Positions 58,606-64,000 of a stretch of DNA of 64,000 bases are shown here, piece after piece; positions within the stretch are counted from its first letter, which is position 1, and the number at the start of each line of letters is the position of its first letter. The translations under genes were made by a program, and so were the position numbers. The stretch lies in NCBI GenBank assembly GCA_003339415.1, contig PDHQ01000013.1, forward strand, positions 110,793 to 174,792, in the 5' to 3' direction. The notes under the pieces were generated by a model. That model was not told the DNA's origin. It worked only from the letters and a program-made list of their open reading frames with translations, and searched no databases. Origin of the DNA: Ophiocordyceps camponoti-saundersi (nom. inval.) (Eukaryota > Ascomycota > Sordariomycetes > Hypocreales > Ophiocordycipitaceae).

Positions 58606-59345
58606 TAGCGGGTATATAGCGGCGGGCACGGCGGCGGGAGATAACTATAAGAGATAACTACGGCGGGCACGGCGGCGGGAGATAACTATAAGAGATAGCT
58701 ACGGCGGGCACGGCGGCGGGCACGGCGGCGAGAGATAACTACTATAGCGGGCATACGGCGGCGAGAGATAACTATAAGAGATAACTACGGTAGGTATACG
58801 GCGGCGGGAGATAACTATAAGAGATAGCTACGGCGGGCATATAGCGGCGAGAGATAACTATAAGAGATAGCTACGGCGGGCACGGCGGCGGGCACGGCGG
58901 CGGGCACGGCGGCGAGAGATAACTATAGCGGGCACGGCGGCGGGCACGGCGGCGAGAGATAACTGTAGCGGGCACGGCGGCGGGCACGGCGGCGAGAGAT
59001 AACTATAAGAGATAGCTACGGCGGGCACGGCGGCGGGCACGGCGGCGAGAGATAATTGCTATAGCGGGCATATAGCGGCGAGAGATAACTATAAGAGATA
59101 GCTACGGCGGGCATAGCGGCGGGCACGGCGGCGAGAGATAATTATAAAAGATAGCTACGGCGGGCACGGCGGCGGGCACGGCGGCGAGAGACAACTATAA
59201 GAGATAACTACGGCGGGCACGGCGGCGAGAGATAACTATAAGAGATAGCTATAGCGGGCACGGCGGCGGGAGATAACTATAAGAGATAGCTACGGTAGGC
59301 ATAGCGGCGGGAGATAACTATAAGAGATAGCTACGGCGGGCATAT
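58606..59345. repeat. GC-rich tandem array A
   Basis: Repeats of a roughly 40-bp unit made of GCGGGCACGGCGGCGAGAG and ATAACTATAAGAGATAGCTA, with the GGCGGGCAC part itself duplicated in places. A shorter related array follows copy B of the conserved segment. Confidence 0.9.
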
Positions 59346-60372
59346 AATAGCAGAAGACGCGGCGGGCTCGAGATCGTGCTTAAAAATATCGTAAATCTAA
59401 GAGACTATAAGCGAGAGAGGTATTAAGAGAGGTATTAACTTACCTAATATTCTAAGAAAGTAAGCGTATCTTATAAACTACGCCCCTAACGGCGGCGAGA
59501 AAATATCCGCTACCTTCCCCCTAACTATCCCCCCTTATTCTTTTTAGCTATCGGCCCCTCCTTCTCCTATTAAGCTTTCGGCACGGGCGGTAGCTATTTC
59601 TTAGGGGGCGGGAATAGCGGCGGCCCCTATTACTAAGAAGCTTATTATAGCCTTATCTCCCTTACCGTTAAGGGTCTTGCCGCCGCCTCTCGTAGCTCGG
59701 GCTACGGGATCGGTATTAAATATAATATTATCCCTAACTACTTTTCTACCGCTTAGGGGATTATAATCTCTAGGCTTAAGGTATACCTATAGAAGGTATA
59801 GTATCTAATACTATAGATCGTATAATCGTAATATAGCGAGAGTAAGTCCTTCGTATCCGTTAATAATCTCTCGAAGGCGTAGTTTTAGCTAGAGATACTC
59901 CTTATTATAGGGATAAAGAGAAATCGCTCGCTAAGGGTAATAAAGCTATCGTAAAGTTTCTAAGTATCGTTTCTAAATCCTTTATAGCTTTTTATATCTT
60001 CGGTAAGGGCGTAAATAGGTATAATTAAGGGTAATTAGGGATAATTAATACGTATAAGGGAAAGGAAAAAACGTAATAAGTATAACTTATAGCTATGAAT
60101 ATTAAGAAAGATAGTAAAAAGCTTCCCTATACCTTATCTTATTAATAAGGGGGAAATAAAGGAAAAAAGAGATACCTTAAAGAAAGTAAATAACTATATA
60201 TATTATAATTTTTACCTGCTATTTTCGCCTTAAAAATCTAGGATAGTAAGTAGCGATAATATCTTATAATATATAGTCGTTTTTATAGCGTAAAGAGGCG
60301 GGAAGTAAGTTAATTAATCTTTAAAGGAAAAAAATCTAGCAGCTCCCCGGTAATCCGAGGCAGGTATAAGGG
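59346..60372. repeat. RIP-mutated spacer between the two composite repeats
   Basis: No tandem structure and no open frame. CA and TG are almost absent (none in 59761-60060), TA is in great excess and CG is retained. Probably a heavily mutated copy of an older repeat or transposon; the parent cannot be recognised. Confidence 0.75.
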
Positions 60373-62035
60373 GGCACCGGTATATATAAGTATCGGCATA
60401 TATATAGGCAGCGGCATATATATAGGCAGCGGTATATATATAGGCATAGGTATATATATAGGCATTAGTATACTAGCATATACGCCGGGCACCGGTATAT
60501 ATATAGGCACCGGTATACTAGTATATACGCCGGGCACCGGCATATATATAAGCACCGGCATATATAGGCACCGGCATATATAGGCACCGGCATATATATA
60601 GGCACCGGCACACACATAGGCACCGGCATATATATAGGCACCGGCATATTAGCATACACGCCGGGCACCGGCATATATAGGCACCGGCATATATAAGCAC
60701 CGGTATATATAAGCACCGGCATATATAAGCACCGGCACACACAGGCACCGGCACACACAGGCACCTACACACACACAGGCACCGGCACATACACAGGCAC
60801 CGGCACACACACAGGCACCGGCACACACAGGCACAGGCATATACAGGCACAGGCATATACAGGCACCGGCACACACTCCGGGCACCGGCACACACAGGCA
60901 TAGGCATATATAGGCACCGGCACACACAGGCAGCGGCATACACACACAGGCACCGGCATACACCGGCATATATAGGCACCGGCATATACAGGCACCAGCA
61001 TATACGCCGGGCACCGGCACACACATAGGCACCGGCACACACAGGCACCTACACACATATAGGCACCGGCATACACACAGGCACCGGCACATATAGGCAC
61101 AGGCATATATAGGCATAGGCATATATAGGCACCGGCACACACTCCGGGCACCGGCACACACACATAAGCACCGGCACACATATATAGGCAGCGGCACACA
61201 TACAGGCACGGGCATATATAGGCACCGGCACACACATATAGGCAGCGGCATACATATAGGCAGCGGTATATATACATAGGCACCGGCACACATAGGCACC
61301 GGCACACACATAGGCACCAGCACACACACAGGCACCGGCACACACATAGGCACCGGCATACACACAGGCACCGGCACATATATAGGCACCGGCACACATA
61401 TATAGGCACCGGCATATATAGGCATAAGCATATATAGGTATAGGCATATATAGGCACCGGCATATACTCCGGGCACCGGCATATATAGGCATAGGTATAT
61501 ATAGGCACCGGCATATATAGGCAGCGGTATATATATATAGGCACCAGCATATATAGGCACCGGCACACATATAGGCACCGGCATATATATAGGCACCGGC
61601 ACACACATAGGCACCGGCATACACATAGGCACCGGCATACATATAGGCACCGGCACATATAGGCACCGGCACGCACGCCGGGCACCGGCACACATAGGCA
61701 TAGGCATATATAGGCACCGGCATATATATATAGGCACTAGCACACATATAAGCACCGGCATATATATAGGCACCGGCATATATATATAGGCACCGGCATA
61801 TATATAGGCACCGGCACACCAGCATATACGCCGGGCACCGGCATATATAGGCACCGGCATATACCGGCATATATAGGCACCGGTATATATAGGCACTAGC
61901 ATATACGCCGGGCACCGGCATATATATAGGTACTAGTATACTAGCATATACGCTAGGCACCGGCATATATATAAGCACCGGTATATATATAGGTACCTAT
62001 ATATATATATAAGCACTAGTATACTAGTATATATA
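60373..62035. repeat. Minisatellite array 2 (same unit as array 1)
   Basis: The same [20 protein letters not shown] unit in the same orientation, about 1.66 kb. CACACA-bearing units are concentrated in the middle (about 60610-61700) and TATATA or TAGTATA forms at both ends. GGCACCGGCATA decays to GGTACTAGTATA-like forms near the right edge. Minus-strand ORFs here are artefacts. Confidence 0.95.
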
Positions 62036-62183
62036 GGCACTAGGTAGCGTAAGTCGATTTTATAAAAATTATATATAAAAAGTAATTAAATTCTAGCACG
62101 TTCTGCGACCGAAGCCGTGCTTACGGGAGTGCGCCCGAATTCGGCTAGCAGGACTTATAAGGGGGGGTTATAAATCCCCCCTT
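62036..62183. repeat. Conserved 147-bp segment, copy B
   Basis: Direct repeat of 58459-58605, one base longer, with about a dozen differences that are mostly transitions. It ends with the same G7/C6 hairpin (62159-62183). Confidence 0.85.
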
Positions 62184-62335
62184 CGGTAGGCATACGGCGG
62201 CGGGGGATAGCTATAGCGGGCACGGTAAAGGAAGATAGCTACGGCGGGCACGGTAGAGGGAGATAGCTACGGCGGGCACGGTAAAGGGAGATAGCTATAG
62301 CGGGCACGGCAAAGGGAGATAACTACGGCGCGGGG
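62184..62335. repeat. GC-rich tandem array B
   Basis: About five copies of a roughly 28-bp unit containing GCGGGCACGGTAAAGGGAGA and TAGCTAC, a shorter relative of array A. Confidence 0.85.
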
Positions 62336-63060
62336 AATAATAATAATAGATAAGCACCTAGTATATATAGTAAGGAGAGATAATTATAATAAACTTAGTA
62401 ATAAGAGATAAGATTTTAATAAAAGGCGGGTAAAAACTTAAATAAAATTTTATTACTCGCTACTTTTCTACCGGCAGCACTTCTCTACTAGCTTTACTTT
62501 CGTGCTAGTAGCACTCTTTACTTTGCTACTAGCAGCACTTTCCCGCTAGCAGTACTTTTCTACTACTTTTATTTTACTACTAGTAGTATTTTCCTACCGG
62601 TAGCGTATAGCGTCTTTTTAAGATAATATAGTAACGCCGACTATAAGCGAATCCTTAATAGCGGTTAGGTTAGCTAATAAGTTACCGGCCGGCTAGTATA
62701 TTTAGTCCGCTAGCGTAGAGAATACGGCCCCTAGGTAATAACTATAATTACTAGGAATATCTAACCGGCTAGGTTTTAAATATCGTAGCCTATTACCTAA
62801 GAGAATAGGAGAAAGCCGAGCTAAACCGCCTCTTATTAGAAAAGAAAAGGGATAAGATTTACCTTATTAATAGAATATAAAGAGCTTAAAGATAAGATAT
62901 CTGCCCTAGATCTCTATCGAGATAAGACGCGGAAGAAGATAGTAAGATAGCTATCTTTAGTAATATACCGCTATTATATAACTTATACGCTACTAGGATA
63001 CTCTTAAGAATAAGAAGAATACCTTATAAAAGGATTACTAGAAATAGTAATCTCTGCCGG
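62336..63060. repeat. RIP-mutated spacer with an early block of the 3' array
   Basis: AT-rich, CA/TG-poor sequence without open frames. At 62455-62606 it includes a divergent block of the ACCGGCAGCAC / ACTAGTAGCAC repeats that form the next array. Confidence 0.7.
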
Positions 63061-63815
63061 AAAAACTAAATAACTGCTACTAGTAGCACCCTTTACGTTA
63101 TAATACTCTTTACTCTACTACCGGCAGCACCCTTTATATTACGATACTTTTTACTTTGCTACCGGCAGCACTTTTTACGTTACGATACTCTTTACTCTAC
63201 TACCGGCAGCACTTTCCTACCGGCGGCACTCTTAACTCTGCTACTAGTAGCACTTTTTATATTACGATACTCTTCACTCTACTACCGGCAGCACTTTCCT
63301 ACCGGCGGCACTCTTAACTCTACTACCGGTAGCACTCTTTACCTTATAATACTCTTCACTCTACTACCGGTAGCACTTTCTTACTAGCGGCACTCTTAAC
63401 TTTACTACTAGTAGCACCCTTTATATTACGATACTCTTTACTTTACTGCTAGTAGCACTCTTTACGTTACGATACTCTTTACTCTGCTACTAGCAGCACT
63501 TTCCTACCGGCGGCACTTTTTACTCTACTACCGGCAGCACTCTTTACCTTATAATACTCTTCACTCTGCTACCGGCAGCACTCTTTACGTTACGATACTC
63601 TTAACTCTGCTACTAATAGTACTCTTTACCTTATAATACTCTTTACTCTGCTACCGGCAGCACTTTCCTACCGGCGGCACTCTTTACTCTACTACCGATA
63701 AGAAGGTCGGCACTCTTTACTCTTTTACTAGCAGTACTCTTCGCTTTATAATATTCTTTACTCTACTACCGGTAGCACTTACTTACCGGCGGCACTCTTT
63801 ACTTTTTAAGCGAAG
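63061..63815. repeat. Tandem array of CTACCGGCAGCAC-type repeats
   Basis: Copies of CTACTACCGGCAGCAC, TTTCCTACCGGCGGCACTC and GCTACTAGTAGCAC alternate with ACGATACTCTTTACTC-type linkers. The longer period is about 82 bp (for instance from 63213 to 63295). Variants swap CCGG for CTAG and GGCAG for AGTAG, transitions consistent with RIP. Confidence 0.85.
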
Positions 63816-64000
63816 CTAAAGAATATCGCGAAAAAGTCTTTACTAGAAATATTCTACGCTATCGTCGAAAACCTAGTAAATACGGATTATCTAGCTACGC
63901 CGAATACGGAGCTAGAAAGCCTAATTAACTTTAATAATAACGATTAGGCTATATATTAGAATATCTTCGAAGTAAAACCGGGCGTCTATATCTCTAACGC
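63816..64000. other. RIP-mutated sequence at the window end
   Basis: Non-tandem, AT-rich sequence with many TA and CG but hardly any CA or TG. It may be a decayed coding repeat cut off by the window edge; all frames are broken. Confidence 0.5.

Larger units (their letters stand above)
57100..64000. repeat. Gene-free repeat island with RIP signature
   Basis: From about 57.1 kb to the window end there is no gene, and composition shifts sharply. Tandem arrays alternate with AT-rich spacers that lack CA and TG dinucleotides but keep CG, the footprint expected when RIP converts CpA to TpA on both strands. In 59761-60060 I find no CA and no TG at all, while TA is very frequent. The island continues beyond the window. 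Components are listed separately. Confidence 0.8.

Overview
This window looks like a nuclear chromosome segment of a filamentous ascomycete (Pezizomycotina), most likely a Sordariomycete and possibly Hypocreales. The evidence is many short introns (about 50-90 nt with GT..AG ends), third-position-C codon bias, Pezizomycotina-type proteins such as a Con7 zinc-finger factor, and an AT-rich block at the right end with the CpA/TpG loss typical of repeat-induced point mutation (RIP). Genes were modelled by joining open frames at splice signals and checking protein continuity against remembered family signatures. No alignment or RNA data were available.

Layout: 1-10978 is gene-poor, low-complexity sequence leading to con7 (10979-12479,+). 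After another 3.8 kb without a recognisable gene comes an AAR2-family U5 snRNP assembly factor (16568-18112,+), preceded by an unexplained hydrophobic coding segment in another frame. Next is a divergent ribosomal protein pair, uS9/RPS16 (18795-19529,-) and eL32/RPL32 (19933-20638,+), sharing a 403-bp promoter. Then follow a Tea4/Bud14 SH3 polarity protein (22051-25510,-) and NAD-specific glutamate dehydrogenase (26885-30322,-). After 4.1 kb of simple sequence come Tom22 (34467-34966,+) and, convergent with it, mitofusin Fzo1 (35834-38587,-). Vps2/Did4 of ESCRT-III (39065-39952,+), a PP2C phosphatase (41837-43678,+) and a large ADF-H protein (46220-50009,+) follow. The last gene is a Zn2Cys6 regulator resembling Aro80 (51830-55756,-).

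The genes are mostly housekeeping or morphogenetic and do not form a pathway cluster. Two neighbours act on the mitochondrial outer membrane (Tom22, Fzo1). Tea4/Bud14, the ADF-H protein and Con7 relate to polarity and morphogenesis.

From about 57.1 kb to the end the sequence changes character. It is a gene-free repeat island built from a composite element present twice in direct orientation: a 16-20 bp minisatellite array, a conserved ~147-bp segment containing a G7/C6 hairpin, then a GC-rich tandem array. These sit in spacer DNA almost devoid of CA/TG dinucleotides. This island is the least ordinary part of the window. Intergenic DNA elsewhere is also unusual for its long poly-G/poly-C tracts, tetranucleotide microsatellites and a dispersed TACGGATA motif.
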